This document shows positions 45,702-54,360 of a stretch of 64,000 nt of DNA, one piece after another. Both the position numbers and the translations under genes were made by a program. This DNA comes from Alloalcanivorax marinus (lineage in GTDB: Bacteria; Pseudomonadota; Gammaproteobacteria; Pseudomonadales; Alcanivoracaceae): assembly GCF_016785095.1 (NCBI RefSeq), contig NZ_JAEKJB010000001.1, positions 248,001-312,000 of the forward strand. Reading direction: 5' to 3'. The notes under the pieces were generated by a model that saw nothing but the letters and a program-made list of their open reading frames with translations, was not told the DNA's origin and searched no databases. Position 1 is the first letter of the stretch. Each line of letters begins with the position of its first letter.

Positions 45702-47054
45702 TCAGGAGTGCGATTCGTGATGATGGCCCCGGTGCGCCAGAGTCCGTTTGCGTGCGTCGGATTTCAGGAACCACTGCTCTCCGGCGGCGAGCAGGATCAT
45801 GGTGACCAGCGCCACCCCGATCACGAACGGGTCGGACGCCAGCTTGGTGATCACGAAGCCGCCCAGCGCCAGCAGATCAAGGATGATCGCGGTCACAGGT
45901 ACCCAGCGCCGGGCGCCGATATCGTCCAGCAGGTAGCGCAGCACGCCCCAGTGAATGGCGATGTCCATGATCAGGTAGAAGATGATGCCCAGCGCCGCGA
46001 TGCGCGACAGATCAAAGAAGGCGGTAAGGATCAGGCCCAGAACCACGGTGTAGACCAGGGTGTGTTTCTGGATGGTGCCGGGCATGCCGAAATGGCTGTG
46101 CGGCACCAGCTTCATTTCCGTGAGCATGGCCAGCATCCGCGAGACCGCGAAAATGCTGGCAAGGATACCGCCCGCCGTGGCCAGCATTGCGATGGCGACG
46201 GTGAACCAGACGCCGTACTCACCCAGCGCGGGTCGGGCGGCGGCGGCGAGGGAGTAGTCACGGGTAGCGACAATCTCGCTCAACGATAGATTGCTCGCCA
46301 CGGCAAACCCCACCAGCGTGTAGATCACGATGCAGGCGGCGATGGAAATGACGATGGCACGGCCCACGTTACGGTGCGGGTCGATCACCTCGGAACCGCT
46401 GTTGGTGATGGTGGTAAAGCCCTTGAAGGCGAGAATCCCCAGAGCGGTGGCGCCAAGAAAACCGCCGATGCCGGCGCTTTCCCCCACGCGATTGAAGTCC
46501 ACCGCCACGCTGTCCGCCAGCCATATGCCGACCAGGCCGAACATCAGAATCCCGCCGATTTTCAAAACGCCAATGAAACCCGCCACGCCCTGGATCAGGC
46601 GGTTACCGAGCAAGTTGATGATGAAGGCGGTGAGAATCAGCGCCACGCCCAGGGTGGGCACCATGCGCCCGGATTCATCGCCGCCAAACAGCTGCATGGT
46701 GTAGGCGCCGAAGGTACGTGCCAGGAAGCTCTGCGCGATGACCATGGAAAAGTACATCAGCAAGGCGTTGAACGCCGTGGGCAGCCGGTCGCCGTAGGCC
46801 TTGTGCAAGTACATGCCAATGCCGCCGGCGGACGGATAGGCGTTGGAAATCTTGACGTAGGAGTAGGCGCTGAACGACACGATCACCGCCGCCGCCAGGA
46901 ACGCCAGGGGAAACAAGGCACCGGTCATCTGGGCCATCTGTCCGGTGAGCGCGAAAATGCCGGCGCCGATCATCACCCCGGTGCCCAGCATGACCGTGCC
47001 CGCCAGGGTCAGGCTGCCTTCGGCGTATTTCGTGGTGCGGTCCTGATCCGCCAT
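45702..47054 (-). CDS. APC-family amino acid permease
   Basis: A 450-aa inner-membrane transporter of the LeuT fold with about 12 helices. The conserved first helix reads GTVMLGTGVMIGAGIFALTG and the helix-6 area GATALGILAFKGFTTITNSGSEVIDPHRNV. The C-terminus is His-rich (HRGHHHESHS). The start at 47054 follows a G-rich stretch; the frame upstream is shadow. Substrate cannot be read from sequence. Confidence 0.88.
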   Translation of the reverse strand: MADQDRTTKYAEGSLTLAGTVMLGTGVMIGAGIFALTGQMAQMTGALFPLAFLAAAVIVSFSAYSYVKISNAYPSAGGIGMYLHKAYGDRLPTAFNALLMYFSMVIAQSFLARTFGAYTMQLFGGDESGRMVPTLGVALILTAFIINLLGNRLIQGVAGFIGVLKIGGILMFGLVGIWLADSVAVDFNRVGESAGIGGFLGATALGILAFKGFTTITNSGSEVIDPHRNVGRAIVISIAACIVIYTLVGFAVASNLSLSEIVATRDYSLAAAARPALGEYGVWFTVAIAMLATAGGILASIFAVSRMLAMLTEMKLVPHSHFGMPGTIQKHTLVYTVVLGLILTAFFDLSRIAALGIIFYLIMDIAIHWGVLRYLLDDIGARRWVPVTAIILDLLALGGFVITKLASDPFVIGVALVTMILLAAGEQWFLKSDARKRTLAHRGHHHESHS

Positions 47055-47124
47055 GAAGTGCCCCCTTGAAGCATGTGAAGCGTGCGAGGAAAGAGGCAAA
47101 AAATAGCATTTTCGCCGGGTTTGT

Positions 47125-48264
47125 TCAGCCGGCGTCGGTGGCCACGCGGTACAGCAGGGTGTCCTCGTAGCCACTGGTGATCGGCCACAGGCCGCACAGC
47201 GCCCGGTCCAGCTCCGGGTCGCCGGTGTCCACCACCAGGGGGCGACCTTGCAGGGTGCCGAGTTTGGTGCGGCTGGCCAGGATCTGGATGTTGGCCTTGC
47301 CGAGCCGGCGGATCACCGCCGGGCTGAACTGCTGGTTGCCACGCCCGAACAGGTGGCCCTGGCCGCCGATCACGGTAAGCAGGGCTCGGGCCGGTTGATC
47401 GCCGATGATGTCGAGGATTTGTTCGGCGCCAACGTCGGCGGCCACCACTTCCTGATCGCGGATGATGTCCACGCCGAGCAGCGTGTTGGGCAAACCGAGC
47501 AGTTCCATCACGGTGGCCACGGTGGAACCGGAGCCCACCAGGTACCAGGTGCCCGGTTCCAGGTTGTCGATCACCGAGGCGGCGATTTCGGTGACCACCA
47601 GATCCTCCACCTCTCGGCCGCCGCATTTCACCTGTTGCAGGTAGCGGCCTTCGGCGGGCACTTTCAATTCGCCGTAGTGGCGGGCGCGGACCTCACCGTG
47701 GCGAAAGGCATCCTCGTCAATGTCGCGGACCTCGGCGTCGTGCAGCGCCACCAGGCCACCGTGGACCAGGTCCGCCAGCAGCCGGCCGGCGGCGTCCGGG
47801 TTGATGGCATAGACCGCCGAGTGCATCTTGCAGCCGGCGGGGACGCCGAGCACCGGGATGTTGTCACCCACCGCGTCCACCAGATCCCGGGCGGTGCCGT
47901 CGCCGCCGGCGAACAGCAGCAGCTGGGCGCCGGCGTCCAACAGCGCGCGGGCCGCCTCGCGGCTGTGCGCGGCGTCACTGGGAGACGGCGAGGCGCCGAT
48001 CACTTCGGCCTCCAGGCCCGCCGCCCGGCAACTGTGCTCGCCCATGTCGCCACCCCAGGTGAGCACGCGCAGGTGGCCGGCGTCACCGGCCACCGCCTGC
48101 AGGGCGCGGGTCATGCGCGCCACCGCCATCGGCGTGGCGCCCCGGCGCAGGGCTTCCTCGCGGGTGGCTTCGCCGTCGCTGCCCTTGAGGCCCACGGCGC
48201 CGCCGATGCCGGCGAACGGGTTCACGAGAACACCGACCACCAGAACATTGCGCGCTTGTGTCAT
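47125..48264 (-). CDS. ATP-NAD kinase family protein
   Basis: A 379-aa protein of the AcoX/COG3199 branch of NAD kinases. VGVLVNPFAGIGGAVGLKGSD opens the family signature, FAGGDGTARDLVDA is the GGDGT nucleotide-binding loop, and VLGVPAGCKMHSAVYAINP follows. Substrate may be NAD or another diphosphate/acetoin-related compound; it is not the housekeeping NadK. AAAGGTG precedes the ATG. Confidence 0.86.
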   Translation of the reverse strand: MTQARNVLVVGVLVNPFAGIGGAVGLKGSDGEATREEALRRGATPMAVARMTRALQAVAGDAGHLRVLTWGGDMGEHSCRAAGLEAEVIGASPSPSDAAHSREAARALLDAGAQLLLFAGGDGTARDLVDAVGDNIPVLGVPAGCKMHSAVYAINPDAAGRLLADLVHGGLVALHDAEVRDIDEDAFRHGEVRARHYGELKVPAEGRYLQQVKCGGREVEDLVVTEIAASVIDNLEPGTWYLVGSGSTVATVMELLGLPNTLLGVDIIRDQEVVAADVGAEQILDIIGDQPARALLTVIGGQGHLFGRGNQQFSPAVIRRLGKANIQILASRTKLGTLQGRPLVVDTGDPELDRALCGLWPITSGYEDTLLYRVATDAG

Positions 48265-48323
48265 AAAACGATCACACCTTTTTCCAACAATGACCGCGTC
48301 GAGGAAAACAGCGGAGAAGCATC

Positions 48324-48494
48324 ATGAACCGTCTTCAGTATTCACAGGCCGCCGGTCGTCGGGAATTCAACGGCGCGGCGCTGGTTGACGAGCAGGGCCG
48401 GGAAATTCCCATCACCGAGGCGATGATCCTGCGCGCCTGCCGTGAGCTGGAGCAAGCCTGGCACTACCCTACTCCGGCGCGAAAAGCCGGCTGA
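48324..48494 (+). CDS. PA1571-family small protein
   Basis: A 56-aa protein, MNRLQYSQAAGRREFNGAAL, then VDEQGREIPITEAMILRACRELEQAW. This pattern matches the small conserved PA1571-type family of unknown function in pseudomonads and relatives. GCGGAG precedes the ATG. Its last 26 bp overlap the 3' end of pdxB on the other strand. Confidence 0.75.
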   Translation: MNRLQYSQAAGRREFNGAALVDEQGREIPITEAMILRACRELEQAWHYPTPARKAG

Positions 48495-49584
48495 CCAGGG
48501 GTTTGAACGGCGCCGCCACCCCGCCCGCGTGGCGCCAGTAGAGCAATTCATGCCGGGCCGGGTATTCCTTGCGCAGGGCGTCGAAGGCGGCCCCCGGGTC
48601 CGGCGCGCGCACGGCTTCACGCAGGCGTGCGTCGTCCTCGTGGAGCCGGTAGGCACGGCGCAGCAGCGCCAGCAGGTCCGCTTCGTCGTGGACCGGCGCG
48701 TCCAGCTCCGCGTCCTCCGTTGGTGGCGCCATCTCCGGCGCGCTCTCGCCGCGCCAGTGGCACCAGGCCCGGTACAACATGGCGGTGCCGCGCCATTTGC
48801 CTTCCATGCTGTAGCCGGCCACATGGGGCGACCCCAGAAACACCCGGTCGAGCAGCGCCGGGTCCAGGCACGGTTCATTCTCCCATACATCCAGCAGCGT
48901 CAGCGGCGCGTCCTCTTCTTCCAGCCGTGTGGCCAGGGCCCGGTTGTCGATCACCGGGCCCCGGCAGGTGCTGATCAGGGTCTGGTCGGGGCCGAGGCGA
49001 ACCAGACGCCCGGCATCGATCAGATGGTGGGTGGCGTCGTCGCCATCCCGGGTGAGCGGCACGTGCAGGGTGATCAGGTCCGCTTCCAGGGCGGCGTCGA
49101 GGGGCCCCAGGGGCACCGGGGCGCGGGTGCCGGCCCGGGCCAGGGGCGGATCGCAGCCGATCACGGTGACGCCCAGGGCATTGAGCCAGTCCGCCAGGCG
49201 GCCGCCCACGTTGCCCAGGCCGACGATGCCGACGCGGCTTTCGCGCAGCGTTCTTCCCTGTTTGTGGCAGGCCAGTAGCAGCGCCTGAAGCACGTACTCG
49301 GCGACGGCGCGGGCATTGCAGCCGGGGGCGTGGGCGAAGGCGATTCCCAGTTCCCGCAGGGCCTGGCGGTCGATGTGGTCGGTGCCGATGGTGGCGGAGC
49401 CAACGAAACGCACCGGGGTGCCTTCCAGCAGGGCGCGGTCGACCCGGGTGACCGAGCGGACCAGCAGCACCTCGGTGTCCTGGAGTTGGTCGCGGGTCAG
49501 GGTGCGACCGTTGACGCGGGTGACCTGGCCCAGGGATTCGAAGGGGGTCAGGGCGGGCATGTTTTCGTCGGCGACGATGCGCAT
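48469..49584 (-). CDS. pdxB: 4-phosphoerythronate dehydrogenase
   Basis: A 371-aa D-2-hydroxyacid dehydrogenase of pyridoxal-phosphate synthesis. MRIVADENMPALTPFESLG is the PdxB opening; GIVGLGNVGGRLADWLNALG binds NAD; STCRGPVIDNRAL and the late HVAGYSMEGKWRGTAMLY segment are typical, with the PdxB-specific C-terminal dimerisation domain present. Length is standard. Confidence 0.95.
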   Translation of the reverse strand: MRIVADENMPALTPFESLGQVTRVNGRTLTRDQLQDTEVLLVRSVTRVDRALLEGTPVRFVGSATIGTDHIDRQALRELGIAFAHAPGCNARAVAEYVLQALLLACHKQGRTLRESRVGIVGLGNVGGRLADWLNALGVTVIGCDPPLARAGTRAPVPLGPLDAALEADLITLHVPLTRDGDDATHHLIDAGRLVRLGPDQTLISTCRGPVIDNRALATRLEEEDAPLTLLDVWENEPCLDPALLDRVFLGSPHVAGYSMEGKWRGTAMLYRAWCHWRGESAPEMAPPTEDAELDAPVHDEADLLALLRRAYRLHEDDARLREAVRAPDPGAAFDALRKEYPARHELLYWRHAGGVAAPFKPLVSRLFAPE

Positions 49585-49623
49585 TGAATCAGGACTCTCT
49601 ATTGGAGGTTACTACGTAGCGGG

Positions 49624-49743
49624 GACGCTCACGGCCGGGTACAGCCGGGCGCGGACACGCTACGAGTTCGTCCCTGAAGGCTCGGGTTTGGCCATCCCTG
49701 GCCAAACACGGTCCGCGCCCGGCTGTACCCGGCCGTGAGCGTC
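49624..49743. repeat. 120-bp hairpin repeat with perfect 33-bp arms
   Basis: Arms GACGCTCACGGCCGGGTACA...GCGGAC (49624-49656) and the exact reverse complement (49711-49743) enclose a 54-bp centre that itself holds GTTTGGCCA-TCCC-TGGCCAAAC (49686-49707). It lies between pdxB and a fructosamine-kinase remnant. It could be a dispersed palindromic repeat, a non-autonomous mobile element or a very strong terminator; no flanking target duplication is obvious. Confidence 0.85.
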
Positions 49744-49768
49744 GTGTCACACCTCATACTCTGCCCTT

Positions 49769-49945
49769 TTATTCACGGAAGAGGGAGAGGGCGCTGTCTT
49801 CGGTGGTTTGGGTGTAGGGGCCACCGAAGAGGTTGTGGTGGTTGAGGAGATGATACAGGTTGTAAAGGCGGCTGCGGTGCTGGAAATCACGGTCGTGGGG
49901 GTCCTGGCCGTGGGCGCGCCAGAGCGCGGCGCCGGTATTCGCCGG
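49769..49945 (-). pseudogene. Fructosamine kinase 3' remnant
   Basis: In the frame ending at TAA 49769-49771 the minus strand reads GAALWRAHGQDPHDRDFQHR, then SRLYNLYHLLNHHNLFGGPY and TQTTEDSALSLFRE. LYxLYHLLNHxNLFGGxY is the C-terminal signature of fructosamine-3-kinase proteins. Nothing of the roughly 230 upstream residues remains; instead the AraC gene runs into it in another frame. About 59 codons survive. Confidence 0.6.
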
Positions 49946-50918
49946 GGGCGCAGCCCTTCCAGCGTTTGAAGGCGTGGTAGAAGTTGGCGGTGTCGGAGAA
50001 TCCCAGATACAGCGCCAGATGGCCCATGTCGCAACAGGGCTCGCGCAGCCGACGGCAGGCGTATTCCATGCGCACCTGATCGCGCAGGCGGGCGAACTGG
50101 ACGCCTTCGTCGCGCAGCCGGCGTTGCAGGGTACGGGCGGTCATGTTGAGGTCCGCGGCCACCCGCTCCACGGTGAGACCGCCCTGCCCCAACCCGCCCC
50201 GCAGGCGCTCCAGCACGCGCCCGGCGACACCGCCGGCCCGGGACAAATCCAGCAGCAGGCCGGCGGCGGCGGCCTCCAGGCGCGCCCGGCGGTGGGCGTT
50301 GGCGGCGGGCAGCGTCTGGCCCAGCAGCGCCGGGGAAAACTCAATGGCGTTGCTGGGAGCACCAAAATCCAGCGGACATTGAAAGAAGGCGTCGTATTCG
50401 TCCCGTTGCGTGGGCGGCGGGTGGCGAAACAGCACCCGATGCACCGGCATGCGGCCACCCAACAAGGAGCGCCCTACCGCCACCAGGCTGGCCAGCACCA
50501 GATCGTCATGGGCCGGGTGGCGGGCAAAGGTCAGCCCGTCACCGCCGGTGATCGTCAGGGTGCAGTGGTGCTCGCCGCGCTCAAGCTGGAACGCCAGGTA
50601 CGGCACCACCAGGTTCTTGTAGCGGAACAGCAGCGCCAGCGCCTGTTCCAGGGTGCTGGCGGCGGCCATCAGGCGCCCCAGCAGGTCCAGGCGGCGATAA
50701 TCGTGGTCACGGCCGGCGCGCAGGCCGAACAGCGGATCACCGGCATCGCGAAATACCGTGCTCAACAGGCGGTCGAGCTGATCCAGGGTCAGATAGCGAT
50801 CGCCGGCGCCGAGGTCCACCCCGGCGCGCTCGAACAGGGTGGCCGCGTCGAGCCGGCCGCGCAGGGCCATCTCCAGCAGGCCCGGCAGGACCGACGCGGG
50901 CAGGTGCGTTCCCACCAT
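49887..50918 (-). CDS. AraC-family transcriptional regulator
   Basis: A 343-aa regulator with an N-terminal arabinose-binding-type domain (DPLFGLRAGRDHDYRRLDLLG) and C-terminal HTH pair (AADLNMTARTLQRRLRDEG; YLGFSDTANFYHAFKRWKG). The family normally ends soon after the P-x-E-Y-R segment; here the last 15 residues (ALARPRPGPPRP) are read out of frame through the start of a fructosamine-kinase remnant, so the C-terminus is probably secondary. GAGGAAAC precedes the ATG at 50918. Confidence 0.87.
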   Translation of the reverse strand: MVGTHLPASVLPGLLEMALRGRLDAATLFERAGVDLGAGDRYLTLDQLDRLLSTVFRDAGDPLFGLRAGRDHDYRRLDLLGRLMAAASTLEQALALLFRYKNLVVPYLAFQLERGEHHCTLTITGGDGLTFARHPAHDDLVLASLVAVGRSLLGGRMPVHRVLFRHPPPTQRDEYDAFFQCPLDFGAPSNAIEFSPALLGQTLPAANAHRRARLEAAAAGLLLDLSRAGGVAGRVLERLRGGLGQGGLTVERVAADLNMTARTLQRRLRDEGVQFARLRDQVRMEYACRRLREPCCDMGHLALYLGFSDTANFYHAFKRWKGCAPGEYRRRALARPRPGPPRP

Positions 50919-51110
50919 CACGTTTCCTCGTTGATTATTATTCTATCCGTGCCGTCGTGGGCGGACCTTCATGGAACGATGATGGCGTCGCGCCCACATT
51001 GACCGAAGGTTCTCCAGGTCGGTCCCGCCGGTCAAGGGCATAGGGACCAATTAGGTGGTGAGCGCCGGTCATGATGGGTACTCTTGGGGCCTCCGGAAAA
51101 CGAGGACGTT

Positions 51111-51542
51111 ATGCTGAAACGCTACTTCATCGACGAAGTGACCGACACCCGCGCCTCCCCCCGCCAGGCCTTTTCCCTGTTCAGCCAGGTCGACGGCTGG
51201 TCCGACTGGTGTTCCGTGGTACGCCACGCGCGGCTGTTCGGCGGCCAGTGGCGACGCGGCGCCAGCCTGCTGTTCGTGGCCGATCTGCCGCGCCTGCCGC
51301 CGGCGCCGGTGGTGGTGCGCGTGCATGAGTACCGGGAAAATGAGTGCATCGCCTGGGGGCTGGATCTGCCCATGGCGCGCCTGATCCACCGCTTCACCTT
51401 CATCGCCGACGGCGACGGCGGTTGCCGGGTGCATCAGGAGGAATGGTCCGAGGGGCTGCTGACTCTGCTTACCCTGCCCGCCGGCCGCCTCATTCACCGC
51501 TTCGATCAGCGTTTCGCCGCGGAATTCGCGGCCATGTTCTAG
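51111..51542 (+). CDS. SRPBCC-family (START-like) protein
   Basis: A 143-aa polyketide-cyclase/START-fold protein: ASPRQAFSLFSQVDGWSDWCSVV at the start and a C-terminal helix LIHRFDQRFAAEFAAMF. Such proteins bind hydrophobic ligands. CGAGGACG precedes the ATG. The next gene, an RND transporter, begins 8 bp after the stop, so a lipid or hydrophobe-handling pair is plausible. Confidence 0.82.
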   Translation: MLKRYFIDEVTDTRASPRQAFSLFSQVDGWSDWCSVVRHARLFGGQWRRGASLLFVADLPRLPPAPVVVRVHEYRENECIAWGLDLPMARLIHRFTFIADGDGGCRVHQEEWSEGLLTLLTLPAGRLIHRFDQRFAAEFAAMF

Positions 51543-51550
51543 GGCCCGTC

Positions 51551-54235
51551 ATGATGTCTCGATTGTTCCGCGCGTATTGCGCGGTGGTACTGCGCCACCC
51601 GATGCTCTGGCTGCTGGTGGTGGCTCTGATGTGCGGCGTCGCCGCCTGGCAGGCCCGCGATTTCAAACTGGATGCCTCCGCCGAATCCCTGACCCTGGAA
51701 AACGACCAGGCCCTGGAGTACTACCGCAAGATCGCCAAGCAGTACGGGGGCAGCGATTTCCTGGTGGTCACCTATACCCCCAGCGACAGCGAACTGTTCA
51801 GCCGCGACACACTGAAGGATCTGCAAAGCCTGCAGAACAAGCTCAAGAGCCTGGACCGGGTTGCCTCGGTGTACAGCCTGCTGGACGTGCCCCTGCTGTT
51901 CAGCCCCAAGGTGGAATTCACCGATCTTTCCGACGGCTACCGCACGGTGCTGGACCCGGACGTGGACCTGCCCCTGGCGAAACAGGAATTCACCGACACC
52001 AACCCGCTCTATGAGGACCTGCTGGTCAGCGACGATGGTCGCACCACCGCCATGCTGGTGACCTTCGAGCGCGACGAACGCTATTTCGAGCTGCTCAACC
52101 GGCGCAACGCACTGCGCGAACAGCAACGCCAGGGGACCTTGAGCGACGCCGACGCGGCGGAGCTGGAACGGGTCGATGCCGAGTTCAGCGACTACAACAG
52201 CCAGGTGCAGGCGCGCACCGCCGAGGAGATCGAGGCGATTCGCGGCATCATGGACGGCTACCGGGACCGGGCCCGGCTGGTGCTCGGCGGCGTGCCGATG
52301 ATCGCCTCGGACATGATCCGCTTTATCCGCTCGGACCTGGAAATTTTCGGCATCGGGGTGGTGGCGTTTCTGATCCTCACCCTGTTCCTGATTTTCCGGC
52401 GCCCGCGCTGGGTGGTGGTACCGCTGCTGTGCTGTGGCGTCACCGTGCTGACCGTGACCGGCTGGCTCGGCTTCATGGACTGGAAGGTGACGGTGATCAG
52501 CAGCAACTATCTGTCGTTGCTGCTGATCATCACCATGTCGATCACCATCCACCTGACCGTGCGCTATCGGGAGCTGCACGAGGAGAATCCGGACGCCACC
52601 CAGGGCTGGCTGCTGCGCGAAACCGCCGCCCATATGATGCGCCCCAGTGTGTACATGATCCTGACCACCATGGTGGGCTTCTCGTCCCTGGTGATCAGCG
52701 ATATCCGCCCGGTGATCGACTTCGGCTGGATGATGACCGTGGGCCTGGGCGTGGCACTGGTGACCTGCTTTCTGGTGTTCCCCAGCCTGCTCGGCGGCCT
52801 GACGCCGGGCCAACCGCGCCAGGGCCGCGACCTGACCCGTCAGGTGACCCTGGGCTTCGCCGGCTTCACCGAACGCCACCGCGCCACCCTGTTGGTGGTC
52901 ACCCTGGTAGGGATGGCGGCGGCGCTGTGGGGCATGACCCGCCTGACCGTGGAAAACCGTTTTATCGATTATTTCCAGAAGGACACGGAAATCTATCAGG
53001 GCATGCTGCAGATCGATCGCAAGCTGGGCGGCACCACCCCTCTGGACATCGTCATCGACGCGCCGCCCCGGGAGCGCAAAACCGCCGGCCATGGCAGCGC
53101 CGCGCCCGCCCGGGACGCGGACGGTTTCGACGCGGTCCAGGATGATCCATTCGCCGGCGGCGCCACCGCGTCCCGTGACGATGCATCCAGCGGCGACCCG
53201 GCCGCTACCAACGATGGTTTCGGAGCCGTCCAGGACGACCCGTTCGCCGCGGGCGAGAGTGACGATTTCGGCGCCGGACAGGACCCGTTCGCCAGCAATG
53301 CGCCGAAGGCCGCCGCCGACCCGGGCCCGGATCTTCAGGGCGCGTACTGGTACACGCCGCAGCGGTTGGAACGGATCATCGAGATCGAGGATTACCTGCA
53401 ATCGTTGCCGGAGACCGGCAAGGTGCTGTCCATCGCGACCACCTACAAGGTGGCCAAGAAGATCAACGGCGGCCCGCTCAGCTATGTGCAGTTGATGCTG
53501 CTGGCCAGCTTCATTCCCGAGGATCTGCGCGGCCAGCTGGTGAGCCCCTACTTGTCCGACGACGGTCGCCAGATCCGCATCAGCGTGCGGGTGGTGGATT
53601 CCTACCCGGGGCTGAACCGGGACGATCTGCTCAAGAAGATCAACGACGACCTGGTCAGCCGGTTCGATCTGAAACCGGAGCAGGTGCATCTGACCGGCGC
53701 CATGGTGCTTTACAACAATATGCTGCAGAGTCTGTTCGACTCACAGATCAAGACCCTGGGCTATGTGTTCACGGCGATTCTGATCATGCTGCTGTTGCTG
53801 TTCCGCTCCCTGCCGGTGGCACTGATCAGCATGGTGCCGAGCCTCGTCAGCGCGGCCACGGTGCTGGGGCTGATGGGTTGGATCGGGCTGCCGCTGGATC
53901 TGATGACCATCACCATCACCGCCATCACCATCGGCATCGCGGTGGACGATACCATTCACTATGTGCATCGCTTCCACGAGGAGTGGCCGGTGGACCGTGA
54001 CTACGTGGCGACCATGCGGCGCTGCCACGGCTCCATCGGCAAGGCGATGTATTACACCTCCCTGGTGATCATCGCGGGCTTCTCGATTCTGGCGTTTTCC
54101 AACTTCAACCCGACGGTGTACTTCGGTCTGCTGACCGGGCTGGCGATGCTGGTGGCGTTGCTGAGCAACCTGACGTTGTTGCCGGCGCTGTTGATCACCG
54201 TGCGGCCGAAGCTGCGCGCTGGCCAGGCGGGTTGA
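51551..54235 (+). CDS. RND/MMPL-family transporter
   Basis: An 894-aa inner-membrane protein with two six-helix blocks (first TM 17-33; TM bundles about 255-420 and 730-890) each preceded by a periplasmic domain, as in MmpL/HpnN-type lipid exporters. GxxxDD of the second block reads GIAVDDTIHYVHRF. The second periplasmic loop contains a low-complexity insert, about residues 520-585, with three copies of an F-x-A-x-QD(D)PFA motif. It is coupled to an SRPBCC gene. Substrate probably hydrophobic, unknown. Confidence 0.88.
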   Translation: MMSRLFRAYCAVVLRHPMLWLLVVALMCGVAAWQARDFKLDASAESLTLENDQALEYYRKIAKQYGGSDFLVVTYTPSDSELFSRDTLKDLQSLQNKLKSLDRVASVYSLLDVPLLFSPKVEFTDLSDGYRTVLDPDVDLPLAKQEFTDTNPLYEDLLVSDDGRTTAMLVTFERDERYFELLNRRNALREQQRQGTLSDADAAELERVDAEFSDYNSQVQARTAEEIEAIRGIMDGYRDRARLVLGGVPMIASDMIRFIRSDLEIFGIGVVAFLILTLFLIFRRPRWVVVPLLCCGVTVLTVTGWLGFMDWKVTVISSNYLSLLLIITMSITIHLTVRYRELHEENPDATQGWLLRETAAHMMRPSVYMILTTMVGFSSLVISDIRPVIDFGWMMTVGLGVALVTCFLVFPSLLGGLTPGQPRQGRDLTRQVTLGFAGFTERHRATLLVVTLVGMAAALWGMTRLTVENRFIDYFQKDTEIYQGMLQIDRKLGGTTPLDIVIDAPPRERKTAGHGSAAPARDADGFDAVQDDPFAGGATASRDDASSGDPAATNDGFGAVQDDPFAAGESDDFGAGQDPFASNAPKAAADPGPDLQGAYWYTPQRLERIIEIEDYLQSLPETGKVLSIATTYKVAKKINGGPLSYVQLMLLASFIPEDLRGQLVSPYLSDDGRQIRISVRVVDSYPGLNRDDLLKKINDDLVSRFDLKPEQVHLTGAMVLYNNMLQSLFDSQIKTLGYVFTAILIMLLLLFRSLPVALISMVPSLVSAATVLGLMGWIGLPLDLMTITITAITIGIAVDDTIHYVHRFHEEWPVDRDYVATMRRCHGSIGKAMYYTSLVIIAGFSILAFSNFNPTVYFGLLTGLAMLVALLSNLTLLPALLITVRPKLRAGQAG

Positions 54236-54253
54236 TGTTAGCCAGGCCACCCC

Positions 54254-54266
54254 GGGGGGGGGGGGG
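54254..54266. repeat. Run of 13 G
   Basis: A G13 homopolymer lies 19 bp after the RND transporter stop, outside any gene. Such tracts slip in replication and in sequencing. Confidence 0.9.
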
Positions 54267-54298
54267 TGACGGCGGCGCGGGGCGCGGGATTCCGGGCT

Positions 54299-54360
54299 AT
54301 CGCGGCTAAAGCCGCTCCTACGCGGCTTTAGAATGCGGTAGGAGCGGCTTTAGCCGCGAT
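54299..54360. repeat. REP-like inverted pair
   Basis: Perfect 23-base arms ATCGCGGCTAAAGCCGCTCC... (54299-54321) and its reverse complement (54338-54360) around a 16-base centre. The right arm supplies the last three codons and stop of the cation transporter gene. Confidence 0.85.
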
